DNA from: Petrachloros mirabilis ULC683
GTDB taxonomy: Bacteria; Cyanobacteriota; Cyanobacteriia; Thermosynechococcales; Thermosynechococcaceae
Length of the DNA: 64,000 nucleotides
NCBI RefSeq assembly: GCF_009939295.1
Contig: NZ_WVIC01000019.1
Location: 1-64,000, forward strand
Reading direction: 5' to 3'
Shown here: piece by piece, positions 17,821 to 27,439 of the stretch
Layout: each line of letters starts with the position of its first letter
How positions within the stretch are numbered: position 1 is the stretch's first letter
Translations under genes and position numbers: made by a program
The notes under the pieces: generated by a model
What the model was told of the DNA's origin: nothing
The model's database searches: none
Seen by the model: only the letters and a program-made list of their open reading frames with translations

Positions 17821-18051
17821 GTGGATCTTCTCTTAGTCGCTGCGGCAGTCATAATCTCTTGGCTTGTTTTTACCTGGTTTGTGCGGGTTGCCAAAACCAC
17901 TGCCAAGACCGCATTCCTAATCGCAGCACTGGTGTTGCTGCTTCAAATTACAGTGGGGATTGGGCCAGAGCAAATTTTTCAAAAAATTTTAGAATTTCCA
18001 GATTTTATTAAATCACTCTTTCAGAATGGTTCAAATCCCCCTAATTTGTAA
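17821..18051 (+). CDS. Small conserved membrane protein
   Basis: 76 residues from GTG 17821 (VDLLLVAAAVIISWLVFTWFVRVAK). Two hydrophobic segments (about 2-22 and 30-48) are separated by a basic KTTAKTA turn, and the tail QIFQKILEFPDFIKSLF is amphipathic. I recall small proteins of this kind in many cyanobacteria but no function. It starts 13 bp after the palindrome attributed to NrtR, so its transcription could be affected by the same regulator. Confidence 0.65.
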   Translation: MDLLLVAAAVIISWLVFTWFVRVAKTTAKTAFLIAALVLLLQITVGIGPEQIFQKILEFPDFIKSLFQNGSNPPNL

Positions 18052-18262
18052 TTTTCTTGCCCAAGGATGGGGGCAGGGAGCCATCAGCCTCCTGTGCGAA
18101 TCCTTTAGAGGCGGTTTGAAACGTTTCTTACGCCTTGCACCCGTCCCCTAAATCCCCCATTCTGGGGGACTTAAGAGTGTCAAAGCCCCTCGGGGGTTGG
18201 AGGCAAATGTAGAGCATGGGAAGACCTTAAAGACAGCCTCCTAGGGAAGCAGCGGCAGACAA

Positions 18263-21010
18263 TCACGCGCTCAGCACCATTGGAAATTGCCAGGGTTGGC
18301 CGCGCTGTGCCCAGTTGGTTTGCAGCATGGGGGTCATGGTAGGCTCTGGCAAAGGACGGCTAAATAAGTAGCCCTGAACAATGTCACACTGGAGCGATCG
18401 CAGTAGTTCTAACTGCTGCGGGTTATCAACTCCTTCGGCCACCACATGCAGATCAAGTCCTAGCCCCAAAGAGATCACCGCATTGACAATCTTGGCATCG
18501 GCAGAATTGGGCTTTAGCTCTCGAATGAAAGACTGATCAATCTTGAGGGTGTCGAGGGGCAATTGCTTCAGGTAATTGAGCGAAGAATAGCCCGTCCCAA
18601 AGTCATCCATGGCAATTTTGACGCCCATGGCCTGCAATTGGGTCAAGACTGAGCGGGTAAAGTCCATATTTTTGACGGCGGTGGTCTCGGTGATCTCAAG
18701 TTCCAGGCTACTGGGGGGCAGTTGGGTTTCACGGAGCACATCGGCAATAATTTCAACAATCTGGGGCTGAAAGAACTGGCGGGCGGAAAGATTGACGGCA
18801 ACGGTCAGGGGGGTCAGTCCGGCCTGATGCCAGGCCACGGTTTGATAGCAAGCTCTTCTGAGAACCCATTCTCCAACTTCAATGATCAAACCCGTTTCTT
18901 CAGCCAAGGGAATAAACGTCGCTGGAGAGACTAATCCCATCTCTGGATGCTCCCAGCGCACGAGTGCCTCTAGCCCAATAATGGCTCCGGTGGTGATATT
19001 CACCTTGGGTTGATAGTAGAGCAGTAGCTCATCCCGGGCGATGGCATGGCGAAGATTATTTTCTAGGACAAAGAGTTCGGGTGCCTTGGAGTTCATGGTG
19101 GGGTTGTAGAGCTGGCAGGTTCCCCGACCTTGTTCTTTGGAGCGGTACAAGGCCACATCAGCATTTTGTAAGAGGAGTTCTGCCACATCCCCATCATCCG
19201 GCGCGAGGCTAATGCCGATGCTGGCTGAGATATATAGCTCGTGGGTGGCCACTAGAAAGGGCTCTTTGAGGGCTTCAAGAATGCGGTGGCCGATGGTGAG
19301 GGCATCTTCGACGGATTCTATCTGGGGCAACAAGACTGTAAATTCGTCCCCGCCCCAGCGGGCCAGGGTGTCACCGTCTCTGAGGCAGGTTTTTAGTCGT
19401 TGGGTGACGGCTTTGAGCAGGGTGTCACCGGTGGAGTGACCCAGGGTATCGTTGATGGTTTTAAACCGATCGAGATCCATAAACATGACGGCCAGATGAT
19501 GACCCTGGCGTTGGGCAGCAGCCAGGGCTATTTGGAGACGGTCGTTAAAGAGAATCCGATTCGGCAGGTCGGTAAGGGCATCATGAAACGCCTGGTGGTG
19601 AATAATTTCTTCGGTTTGCTGGCGTTGCAGGGCAGCGGCAATACTGGCAGCCATGGCAAAGACAATGGACTCTTCCTGGATAGACCATTCATACTCGGTG
19701 GTGCAGTTGTCTAGCTCAATAAACCCCCAAAAATCATGGTTGATAATTATCGGAACGGCCAAAACTGACAAAATGCCGCTCCGCGCTAGGTAAGCTTGCT
19801 CTGCTTCCGGAAGATGCCGCCGAATGCCTTGAATGGCGCGCTCATCGGTAAGGTCGTGATACCAGCGTTTGAGATAATCACCACTAAAAAGTTGATTTTG
19901 GCGATGGGATTGATGCCGCAGCGGTTCAATCGACTCTCGCACCCACTCAAACCGCAGAGAGGTTGCGATCGCACCCCCCTCAGGGTGAGGATGATTTTGA
20001 GAAATACAAATGCGATCGATTCGAGCGGCTTCACCCAAAGTCGCCAGAGCCTTATCGATAGCATCATCGTAGGCCGCATTAGCGAGCAAATGCGTCGTGG
20101 CTTCAGCCACCCCCTGCAAGAGGCGATCGCGCATCCGCAGTTCCGTTTCAGCATACTTGCGCTCCGTAATATCAAACACACAGCAGCGCACCAGTTCACT
20201 CTCATGAATGTAGTGAATGGACTGTTCAAAAACCTTTGCCCCCACCTGAACCTCCCGAGTCAAAATGTTTCGTTCTGACTCTTTAATCAAGGTCATCAAG
20301 CCCTTGAGAGTAGGATGCCGCATTCCCATGATGGACAGATCTGGAAAAGAGCTGGCCGCCGCTGGATTTAAATAGGTCAGCTCCCCATTTAAGTTCACCT
20401 CAAACATCGGGCTAGGAATAATTTCTGGAAATGAAGCCAATCGCACCAAAGAAGCTTCATCCAGGAAGCTAGACGGATCCGACCCCTGCTCCAGGGTCAA
20501 CGAACCCGTATGGGTGCCACCCGTGTGGTCGTGACCAAAGTCTTCCAGAAGGGCTTCTAGATTGAGGGTCTGGCAATAGGCTTGAAATTCAGCCGTAGTC
20601 AGCGCAGGCGTTTTCAAATACTTTGCTTTAACCTGGTTGCTAAACAGAATTTGGTCGCCATGGCGCAGCCGCTGCGAGCTACACTTCTTGCCGTTGACCT
20701 TAATGCCATTGGTTGAGCGCTGTCCCCGTAAATCCCCATCAATCATTAAGAAACTATATTGACTGGGGTCAGAACTCGTCACCCGCAGCAGTAAACCATG
20801 CTGCCGAGAAACCGCCTTCGACGGAATCACAATCGAGTTGGTGGGGGCACGCCCCATAGAATGAGAAGAAGCCTCCAAAGGAATCAGCCTGCATCCATCT
20901 GCATCTTCTGGATCTTTTAAGATCAGCAAGTGACGAGCCTGCTGTGTCTCGCCATGGGGTACCTGCGCCTCGTGATCCATCGTCTCCAGCATTAAATCCA
21001 CGCGTTCCAT
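18263..21010 (-). CDS. FHA-PAS-GAF-GGDEF-EAL cyclic-di-GMP protein
   Basis: 915 residues with no transmembrane segment. About 45-135 is a forkhead-associated phosphothreonine-binding domain (SMGRAPTNSIVIPSKAVSRQHG, RSTNGIKVNG). About 195-300 is PAS-like (PSPMFEVNLNGELTYLNPAA, ending FDITERKYAE). Then comes a GAF domain (VLAVPIIINHDFWGFIELDN). The GGDEF domain has an intact RWGGDEF site and an RDGD five residues earlier, the RxxD inhibitory site, so diguanylate cyclase activity with feedback is likely. The EAL domain has LEALVRWEHPE, NLSARQF, DDFGTGYSSL and VAEGV, all intact, so phosphodiesterase activity is also possible. The input is probably a phosphorylated protein partner. Confidence 0.93.
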   Translation of the reverse strand: MERVDLMLETMDHEAQVPHGETQQARHLLILKDPEDADGCRLIPLEASSHSMGRAPTNSIVIPSKAVSRQHGLLLRVTSSDPSQYSFLMIDGDLRGQRSTNGIKVNGKKCSSQRLRHGDQILFSNQVKAKYLKTPALTTAEFQAYCQTLNLEALLEDFGHDHTGGTHTGSLTLEQGSDPSSFLDEASLVRLASFPEIIPSPMFEVNLNGELTYLNPAAASSFPDLSIMGMRHPTLKGLMTLIKESERNILTREVQVGAKVFEQSIHYIHESELVRCCVFDITERKYAETELRMRDRLLQGVAEATTHLLANAAYDDAIDKALATLGEAARIDRICISQNHPHPEGGAIATSLRFEWVRESIEPLRHQSHRQNQLFSGDYLKRWYHDLTDERAIQGIRRHLPEAEQAYLARSGILSVLAVPIIINHDFWGFIELDNCTTEYEWSIQEESIVFAMAASIAAALQRQQTEEIIHHQAFHDALTDLPNRILFNDRLQIALAAAQRQGHHLAVMFMDLDRFKTINDTLGHSTGDTLLKAVTQRLKTCLRDGDTLARWGGDEFTVLLPQIESVEDALTIGHRILEALKEPFLVATHELYISASIGISLAPDDGDVAELLLQNADVALYRSKEQGRGTCQLYNPTMNSKAPELFVLENNLRHAIARDELLLYYQPKVNITTGAIIGLEALVRWEHPEMGLVSPATFIPLAEETGLIIEVGEWVLRRACYQTVAWHQAGLTPLTVAVNLSARQFFQPQIVEIIADVLRETQLPPSSLELEITETTAVKNMDFTRSVLTQLQAMGVKIAMDDFGTGYSSLNYLKQLPLDTLKIDQSFIRELKPNSADAKIVNAVISLGLGLDLHVVAEGVDNPQQLELLRSLQCDIVQGYLFSRPLPEPTMTPMLQTNWAQRGQPWQFPMVLSA

Positions 21011-21525
21011 TCAAAATAGAGACTGGAGAAAGTTTGAACGACAGAGATTGGCTCCCGCTGCTCTGCCATCGCACTTTGACAAGCCCCTCTCCAGCCCCCT
21101 ACCCTGTACACGCAAGTCTTGAAAAGATTCAAAATCTTTGCGCTCGCCCCCCTAGCCCCCCAAGCTTGGGGGGAATATAGTCCCAGTTTTTGTTGATCTC
21201 CCCCCAGAATTACGCCCTGCGGGCACGCTGCGCGAGGGGGGGTGGGGGGGCTAAAGCAGGGTGGAATGGGTTTATCTAGGGATGTGTGTACACCGTAGCT
21301 CCAGCCCCAGATCCCTTGAGCTGTTGAGTGGGCCATTTCTCCACCTCGTGGACAGCCTCCCCCCATCTGTGAGGGAAGCTGAGTCGTTGGTAGTTGGGAA
21401 AGGATTAAATCCATGAATATCGAAGCTGAGTTGCGATCAAGGGGAAGTCAGTTCAAGTCTATGGTTATCCTCTAGAATGCCCAATATTCTGACAAGGCTC
21501 TCATGGGTCAATCGGGTTAATGCCA
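21011..21525. other. Intergenic region with repeat family B
   Basis: 515 bp between the divergent c-di-GMP gene and the cyclo-ligase gene. Its middle, 21099-21298, is a MITE-like element (listed separately). The flanks show no gene or strong structure; the promoters of both neighbours should lie here. Confidence 0.6.
21099..21298. mobile_element. MITE-like repeat, family B, copy 1 (about 200 bp)
   Basis: Closely matches 38067-38262. The ends, CTACCCTGTACACGCAAG and (reversed) CTACGGTGTACACACATC, form imperfect terminal inverted repeats around a GTGTACAC core. Inside is a perfect hairpin, CCCCCCAAGCTTGGGGGG, followed by the shared AGTCCCAGTTTTTGTTGATC block and the sequence ACGCCCTGCGGGCACGCTGC. 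No open frame; non-autonomous. Confidence 0.8.
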
Positions 21526-22152
21526 ATGCATGATCTATCCTTTTCTGTAGACGCCACAGCCACCAAAGCCCAACAGAGAAAACAGTTTTTGCGACAGCGA
21601 CAGCAACTTTCCACAGCCGCATGGCAGCAAAAAAGCAAACAACTTTGCTGCCATTTGCGCCAAATGCCAGTCTTTCAATCTGCTCATACTGTCTTGTCTT
21701 TTGTGAGCATTCGGCACGAGCCTGACTTAACATCGCTCTATGCTCAAGGAGGTGCCCATCGGCAGTGGGGCTTACCTCGCTGTGTGGACAAAACCCTGGT
21801 TTGGCATCATTGGCAGCCGGGGGCATTTCATACCTTACAGACCGGAGCCTACGGCATTGCCGAGCCGCACCCAGACTCACCCCAAATTCCAGTCAATGAG
21901 GTGGATTTGATTTTGGTTCCAGCCCTGGCCTGTAGCGCTCAGGGTCAGCGCTTGGGGTACGGGGGGGGATTTTACGATCGGTTATTGAGTCACCCAGACT
22001 GGCACACCAAAGTCACAATTGGCATTGTCTTTGAGGTAGCCTATGTACCCACACTGCCCACGGACGCCTGGGATTGCTTACTTCAAGGGGTGTGTACAGA
22101 AGCGGGTGGGATGCTTTTTTCAGATACGAGTTGCAGACACAAATCTGACTAA
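21526..22152 (+). CDS. 5-formyltetrahydrofolate cyclo-ligase
   Basis: Cytoplasmic ATP-dependent enzyme that recycles 5-formyl-THF to 5,10-methenyl-THF, keeping the folate pool active. About 208 residues from ATG 21526 (MHDLSFSVDAT); ATG 21520 is equally possible. Motifs: KAQQRKQFLRQRQQLS at the N-terminus, AYGIAEPHPD, DLILVPALACSAQGQRLGYGGGFYDRLL (nucleotide-binding GxGGGxYDR), and the C-terminal domain around IGIVFEVAYVPTLPTDAWD. Length is standard. Its stop overlaps the 3' end of the convergent caspase-like gene by four bases. Confidence 0.93.
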   Translation: MHDLSFSVDATATKAQQRKQFLRQRQQLSTAAWQQKSKQLCCHLRQMPVFQSAHTVLSFVSIRHEPDLTSLYAQGGAHRQWGLPRCVDKTLVWHHWQPGAFHTLQTGAYGIAEPHPDSPQIPVNEVDLILVPALACSAQGQRLGYGGGFYDRLLSHPDWHTKVTIGIVFEVAYVPTLPTDAWDCLLQGVCTEAGGMLFSDTSCRHKSD

Positions 22153-24614
22153 ATGACTCGATGCACAAAGGCTAAGGTGGCCCATTGCTGCACATCGAGC
22201 AGCCAACCCTGATCGCTGACAAGGTTAGGTGCCCGACTTCCTGCCACGCTTGCTTCATGGAGATCGGCCAAAACGCTTTGAGCTACCAGCCAGGGGTCTT
22301 GGAGGGTGAAGGCCGCGGCCGAGCGACTGGACTGTCGAGCATGGGTTGTCAGGGTTGATAAGGTTTGCTGCCAGGGGTGGCGAGCCAATAGAAAGTAGGT
22401 TGTGGCCAGTCCGGGGGGGCCATGAACGAGCCGCTCCGTTGTGGCCTTGGGCAGGGTGAGGGTCTCTTGAGGAGGGATAACCGCATATTTGGGGAAAGTC
22501 GGTTCGGAGGCTTCCGGTTGCAGAAGGGGGGCATAACACCAAAGTTGGTCGGGGCTGGGATCAATCCCCAAGACCAGCAGATAGAGGGGAAAGGGACTGT
22601 AGTTTTGAATTCGATACTGAATATGGGTGCCTTGGGCAAGGGTGACAATTTTGCCGAGGGTTTCCGCTTTGGGGGTGGGATGGGCTGCGGGGCAAGGCCA
22701 AGGGACCCGAGTCGTGAACTGATGAATCAGCGGCTGAGTTTCTTCGGCTTTAATCTGATCTAGGGTGACACTGACCCCAACCCGAGCTGTCACATCGTTG
22801 ACGGTTAGGCTCAGAGCCTTGGCTGCCAGCAGCACCTCAATTTGAGGGCTGAGGCGGCGCACAGCGGTTTTGATTGCTTCTTTGGGTTCTCCTAGGGTAT
22901 TGGCATAAAGTTCACCGCCATGGTGAAAGAGCCCATAGCGACCGGAGCTCTCTGGATCTGCCTCAGAGCCGGTGGGGGTAGAAACTCGGGAGAGCAAAAC
23001 ATCGGCATAGGCTTGTTCTGCGGGCACTGTGGCCAAATCAAGGGCACTGGAAAAAGCACTGGTGGCATCTACGCGCTCCATGCGATCTAGGGGGGTGCCC
23101 AGGGCAACCTGCAAGGTGAGCGATCGCGGCAGTTCGCGCAGGGCTTCCTGAAGGAAAGGGGAAGGGATCTCGACTGCGGGCTGGGTCAGTTTGCCTGTGA
23201 CCCTGAGTTCCAGAGGTTTTTTGAAGACGATAAAGGGCGTTGTGGTTTCTAGGGGAAAATCATCTGGACAGGTGGAGCCCTCGGTTTCGGGTGGAGAGGA
23301 TGAGGATAGGGGCAGATTCCCAGGGGGTGTGGCGGTGTCTGAAATCCGTTGCCATGCAGTGGGTCTTGTTGCAGCCAGTTTGGGTATTGGTTCCTGCTCG
23401 GCTGGAGGGGATGCAGCAGTGGAGGGTAGGGCTGTGTCTGAGGGCGGCGGCGGTGGAGTTGAGATGGATGGCATGGCGGCAATGCTGGTGACTGGGCCAC
23501 TGGCAACTAGGCTATCAAACCCCAGGGTGAGGGCATGTTGCAGGAGGTGGGGAGAGAGCCCCCCCAACCAGCACTGAACCATGGGATTGGGGGCATCGTG
23601 GGTCAAGATCACCCCATCGGCGGAGCGGCTCAGGGGCTGGCCGTATCCTAGGAGTGGGGTCTCGTAGCTTTTCTGCCCCTGGAGTTCGGGCTGGTGAGCG
23701 GAGCCGACCTGCTGCTCTACGGCGGTGGCAATGCGGTTAAAGGTAACCATGGTTGGGGTCGGGGGCGTAGTATTCCAGAGCCGTTGGGTGAGCCAGTAGG
23801 TGAGCAGTCCTGCTGGGGTGTGGTGCCAGTGGGCTTCGATGGCATGGGTGGCACGCAGCAAAATGCCGGGAAGTTGGCCAGCGCGTTGTTGCACTGAAAC
23901 CTGCTCTGCAGAAAGTGCGTTCTGCTGGAGGAGCTCGGCTTGGAAGGCCAGCTCGGCTTCATTGAGCAATAGACCTGCGGGGAGGGGCTGCGATCGCACC
24001 TGCACGCCGCCGCCCAGGGCACCCACCGAGGGATCAAAGCCCACATCTAAAATGGTCGTCACCCGATCTGTGGGCAGCGATCGCAGCAGTAAAAACAACG
24101 TATCTTCTAGGAGACCATTGATCCGGTCGTCTGAGCCATTTGGCTGCAAGAAGGCATCGGCAGGAAGCAGCAGATCTTGTGCCCGGTGCAACAGGACACT
24201 ACTTTCAGCAGTGGTGCGAGCCGAGATATGCCCTCCATAGCCACTAAAATGAATGACTACCACATCCTCAGGGCTGACTTGCTCAATCAAATGGGAGACA
24301 AAGGCCGCCTCGATGGCTGTGCGAGTAGCAGCTTGATTCGTCAGAGTCAGAATATGCTGGGGTTGAAATCCAAACCGGTGGATTAACAGCATTTTCTGTA
24401 GCTCTAGATCCGTCAAGCAGCCCTGGAGGGCAGGCCATTGGACAGGGTGCTCGTATTCATTGATGCCAATCAGCAGCGCCCATTTACGGGGGGCAGGGGC
24501 TGCCAGAACCTTTTGATAGCGCTGACTCCAAACATTGAGCAGGCTCTCGCTTAGACCCAGAGCCGCCAGCCCCCAACCCATGTGCTCTAAAAAGGTACGC
24601 CGCGACAGTGGCAT
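22149..24614 (-). CDS. Tat-exported caspase-fold (orthocaspase-like) protein, catalytic dyad lost
   Basis: 821 residues. The N-terminus MPLSRRTFLEHMGWGLAALGL is a classical twin-arginine signal, so the folded protein should go to the periplasm or lumen. Residues about 43-200 are a caspase-type p20 domain (RKWALLIGINEYEH, LQGCLTDLELQKMLL, DVVVIHFSGYGGH). The active-site His of the FSGHG motif is Tyr 126, and the DSCHSG motif reads DVGFDP with Gly 192 in place of the Cys. It should therefore not be a protease. A Pro/Ser/Thr-rich linker (about 375-440) follows. The C-terminal part (RIQNYSPFPLYLLVLGID, LWCYAPLL) resembles DUF4384, often fused to such domains. A scaffold or binding role is my inference. 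Confidence 0.85.
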   Translation of the reverse strand: MPLSRRTFLEHMGWGLAALGLSESLLNVWSQRYQKVLAAPAPRKWALLIGINEYEHPVQWPALQGCLTDLELQKMLLIHRFGFQPQHILTLTNQAATRTAIEAAFVSHLIEQVSPEDVVVIHFSGYGGHISARTTAESSVLLHRAQDLLLPADAFLQPNGSDDRINGLLEDTLFLLLRSLPTDRVTTILDVGFDPSVGALGGGVQVRSQPLPAGLLLNEAELAFQAELLQQNALSAEQVSVQQRAGQLPGILLRATHAIEAHWHHTPAGLLTYWLTQRLWNTTPPTPTMVTFNRIATAVEQQVGSAHQPELQGQKSYETPLLGYGQPLSRSADGVILTHDAPNPMVQCWLGGLSPHLLQHALTLGFDSLVASGPVTSIAAMPSISTPPPPPSDTALPSTAASPPAEQEPIPKLAATRPTAWQRISDTATPPGNLPLSSSSPPETEGSTCPDDFPLETTTPFIVFKKPLELRVTGKLTQPAVEIPSPFLQEALRELPRSLTLQVALGTPLDRMERVDATSAFSSALDLATVPAEQAYADVLLSRVSTPTGSEADPESSGRYGLFHHGGELYANTLGEPKEAIKTAVRRLSPQIEVLLAAKALSLTVNDVTARVGVSVTLDQIKAEETQPLIHQFTTRVPWPCPAAHPTPKAETLGKIVTLAQGTHIQYRIQNYSPFPLYLLVLGIDPSPDQLWCYAPLLQPEASEPTFPKYAVIPPQETLTLPKATTERLVHGPPGLATTYFLLARHPWQQTLSTLTTHARQSSRSAAAFTLQDPWLVAQSVLADLHEASVAGSRAPNLVSDQGWLLDVQQWATLAFVHRVI

Positions 24615-24678
24615 GTGCCCATTTCCTATTGAAGCCTCAGCCTTATCCTAGTGGACGGGTTGACCCAATGGGGCAGCC

Positions 24679-25863
24679 CTAGACCTCGACGGGCACCTGC
24701 ATGGCTTTGGCCAGGGTTGCTGCAACTTCTGGTCGAGAAAATTCAGGGGGGGGCAATTCTCCCCGACGCAGCATCTCCCGCACCTTAGTGCCCGAGAGGT
24801 GAATTCTTTCTGCGGGGGTACTGGGGCTGGTCTTGGTGGTGGCCATAGACTGGGTGCGGGTGCAATAGAAAGCATGTTCAAATTTCATCGGCGTAATCCC
24901 CAGGGCATGGGCATCCACCTCCTCAAAAATGTGCTGGGCATCGTAGGTGCCGTAATAGTCGCCCACCCCGGCATGATCACGACCCACAATGAAGTGGGTG
25001 CAGCCATAGTTTTTGCGCACCAGAGCATGAAAAATGGCTTCCCGAGGCCCCGCATAGCGCATGGCTGCCGGGTTGATCGCCAAAATTACCCGATCCTGGG
25101 GAAAATAATGCTCCATCATAATTTCGTAGCAGCGCATCCGCACATCTGCGGGGATGTCGTCACTTTTGGTCGCCCCCACCAAAGGATGCAGAAACAGCCC
25201 ATCCACGGTTTCTAGGGCGCACTTTTGGATATATTCATGGGCACGGTGGATGGGATTTCGGGTTTGGAAACCCACAATGGTTTGCCAACCGCGATCGCGG
25301 AACAGAGCCCGAGATTGAAGGGGATCGATCTGATAGCTGGGAAATAGAGGATGAGCTTGGCGCTCCAATAGCCAGATGGGGCCAGCCAAATTCACCTCGC
25401 CCTGGTCATAAACCACCTTAACGCCGGGATGCTGGATGTCTTCGGTACGATAGACTTGGCGAGCTTCGTGCCCTTTGTCATAGCTATATTTTTGGGTCAG
25501 CTCCAGCACCCCTACAAAGTCGCCGCTAGGATCATCGAGACGCACCAGCATCCCTTCTTTGAGCGGCTCGGCCACAGCCGCTTCAACGGACAGGGTGACT
25601 GGGATCGACCAAGGTAAACCGTTGGCCAAGTGCATGTGCTGCACCACCTGGTCATAGTCAGCCTGCTCCATAAAGCCTGTGAGGGGACTAAACCCACCAA
25701 TGGCGATCAGCTCAAGATCAGATGTGGCTCTAGAATCGAGCTGAATCCGGGGCAGATGATCAGCCTGGGAAACAAAGTCTTGCCGTTGGGCAGTGCTGGC
25801 CATTCTCTGAACCAACTCACCACCATGGGGTGTGATGGCATCCTGTCGTTGACTCAAAATCAA
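24679..25863 (-). CDS. sat: Sulfate adenylyltransferase (ATP sulfurylase)
   Basis: Activates sulfate with ATP to form APS, the first step of assimilatory sulfate reduction; cytoplasmic. 394 residues of the single-chain Sat type, with [18 protein letters not shown], the catalytic [14 protein letters not shown] (TxRNPxHxxH), [19 protein letters not shown], and [17 protein letters not shown]. The C-terminus is short with no APS-kinase domain. A methionine further in ([10 protein letters not shown]) is unlikely as a start. It is divergent from the phosphohexomutase gene, with 109 bp between. Confidence 0.97.
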   Translation of the reverse strand: MILSQRQDAITPHGGELVQRMASTAQRQDFVSQADHLPRIQLDSRATSDLELIAIGGFSPLTGFMEQADYDQVVQHMHLANGLPWSIPVTLSVEAAVAEPLKEGMLVRLDDPSGDFVGVLELTQKYSYDKGHEARQVYRTEDIQHPGVKVVYDQGEVNLAGPIWLLERQAHPLFPSYQIDPLQSRALFRDRGWQTIVGFQTRNPIHRAHEYIQKCALETVDGLFLHPLVGATKSDDIPADVRMRCYEIMMEHYFPQDRVILAINPAAMRYAGPREAIFHALVRKNYGCTHFIVGRDHAGVGDYYGTYDAQHIFEEVDAHALGITPMKFEHAFYCTRTQSMATTKTSPSTPAERIHLSGTKVREMLRRGELPPPEFSRPEVAATLAKAMQVPVEV

Positions 25864-25972
25864 GGTCTCCTACGCTGAATCTATACCACCCAAATCATAA
25901 ACGAAACCCTAGGTTTTATCGGCATGATATAAATACATCCGCTGTCATTCTTGCACTCACCGAGGTTGCCCT

Positions 25973-27439
25973 ATGCCCGCTTCTGTCACCCTCACCGCCC
26001 CCCTCGATCCGCCTATTCAGTTTGGCACCGATGGCTGGAGAGGGATTATTGCCGATGATTTTACCCTGGCTCGACTACGGCGCGTGGTGCCAGTTGCGGC
26101 TCAGGTCTTGGCTCAAACCTATGGCGGTGAGGCCACTCGCAATTTAATTGTGGTAGGCTACGACCGTCGATTTCTATCGGAACAGTTTGCGGCTGCCACC
26201 GCCGAGGCAGTGGCTCAGGCTGGTTTCGACGTTCTGCTGGCAGACACCTTTGCCCCAACCCCAGCCCTGAGTTGGGCGGTGAAGCAGTACCAGGCTTTAG
26301 GCGCTTTGGTGATCACGGCAAGCCACAATCCTGGCATCTACTCAGGACTGAAGGTTAAAGGTGCCTTTGGTGGGTCGGTTCCCCCCAGCATTACCCAGAA
26401 AATCCAGACCGAGTTGCTGCTAGAGGCAGCCCCCCCCAACCCCTCAGTTGGGAGCATTCAAGCTTTTAATCCCTGGCCCGACTATTGTCGAGAGCTGCAA
26501 ACCAAGGTTGATCTCAGCACCATTCAACAGGCGATTGCCCAGGGACAACTGGCCGTCTTTGTGGATGTGATGCATGGGGCGACGGCAGGGGGCATGGCGC
26601 AAGTGCTCAACCAACCTGTTCAAGAATTGAACTGCGATCGCGACCCCCTCTTTGGCGGCGGTGCCCCCGAACCCCTCCCTAAATACCTAGCACCTCTCTT
26701 GCAGACCTTGAAAACACCCCCCAAGCAACCGGGACAACTCCGGGTTGGATTTGTCTTTGACGGAGACGGCGATCGCATTGCCGCCGTGGATGGGCAGGGG
26801 CAGTTCCTCAGCTCCCAAATTCTGATTCCCATTTTGATTGACCACTTTGCCACCCGACGCGGCGCACGGGGCGAAGTCATCAAAACCGTGAGCGGCTCTG
26901 ACTTGATTCCCCGGATTGCCGCCCTCCATCAACTAAATGTCTTTGAGACACCCATCGGCTACAAATATATCGCCGAGCGTATGCTCGAACACAACCCCAT
27001 CTTGCTGGGAGGCGAAGAATCCGGTGGCATCGGCTACGGCAACCACATCCCCGAGCGAGACGGCCTGCTGTCAGCCCTGTACTTACTGGAGGCCATCGCC
27101 CAATCCGGGCAAGACCTCAGCCAACTCTATCAGCAGTTACAAGCTCAAACCGGGTATCAGTGCGTGTATGACCGCATTGACCTCCCCCTAGCCAGTACCG
27201 ATGTCCAAGCCCGACTCATCCACCAACTCCAAACCACACCCTTCACTCAAATTCTTGATCAGAGCGTTCTTGAGTGCTCCACTCAAGACGGCTTTAAGTT
27301 TCGTCTAGCCGATCAAAGCTGGCTGTTGATCCGGTTTAGTGGCACTGAACCCGTGCTGCGACTTTACTGTGAAGCACATTCCCCAGAACAAGTCGTACAA
27401 CTCCTCGGCTGGGCCAAAGCTTGGGCCATTGCTGCTTGA
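25973..27439 (+). CDS. Phosphoglucomutase/phosphomannomutase family protein
   Basis: Phosphohexomutase of 488 residues that interconverts hexose 1- and 6-phosphates, feeding glycogen and cell-wall sugars. Motifs in order: FGTDGWRGIIADDFT, the phosphoserine loop ALVITASHNPGIYSG, the metal site FVFDGDGDRIAAVDG, the sugar-binding GGEESGGIGYG, and the phosphate site RFSGTEPVLRLYCE. All residues needed for catalysis are present. Which substrate it prefers (glucose, mannose or glucosamine) cannot be told from motifs. A possible promoter (TTTTATCGGCATGATATAAAT) lies just upstream at about 25915. Confidence 0.93.
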   Translation: MPASVTLTAPLDPPIQFGTDGWRGIIADDFTLARLRRVVPVAAQVLAQTYGGEATRNLIVVGYDRRFLSEQFAAATAEAVAQAGFDVLLADTFAPTPALSWAVKQYQALGALVITASHNPGIYSGLKVKGAFGGSVPPSITQKIQTELLLEAAPPNPSVGSIQAFNPWPDYCRELQTKVDLSTIQQAIAQGQLAVFVDVMHGATAGGMAQVLNQPVQELNCDRDPLFGGGAPEPLPKYLAPLLQTLKTPPKQPGQLRVGFVFDGDGDRIAAVDGQGQFLSSQILIPILIDHFATRRGARGEVIKTVSGSDLIPRIAALHQLNVFETPIGYKYIAERMLEHNPILLGGEESGGIGYGNHIPERDGLLSALYLLEAIAQSGQDLSQLYQQLQAQTGYQCVYDRIDLPLASTDVQARLIHQLQTTPFTQILDQSVLECSTQDGFKFRLADQSWLLIRFSGTEPVLRLYCEAHSPEQVVQLLGWAKAWAIAA

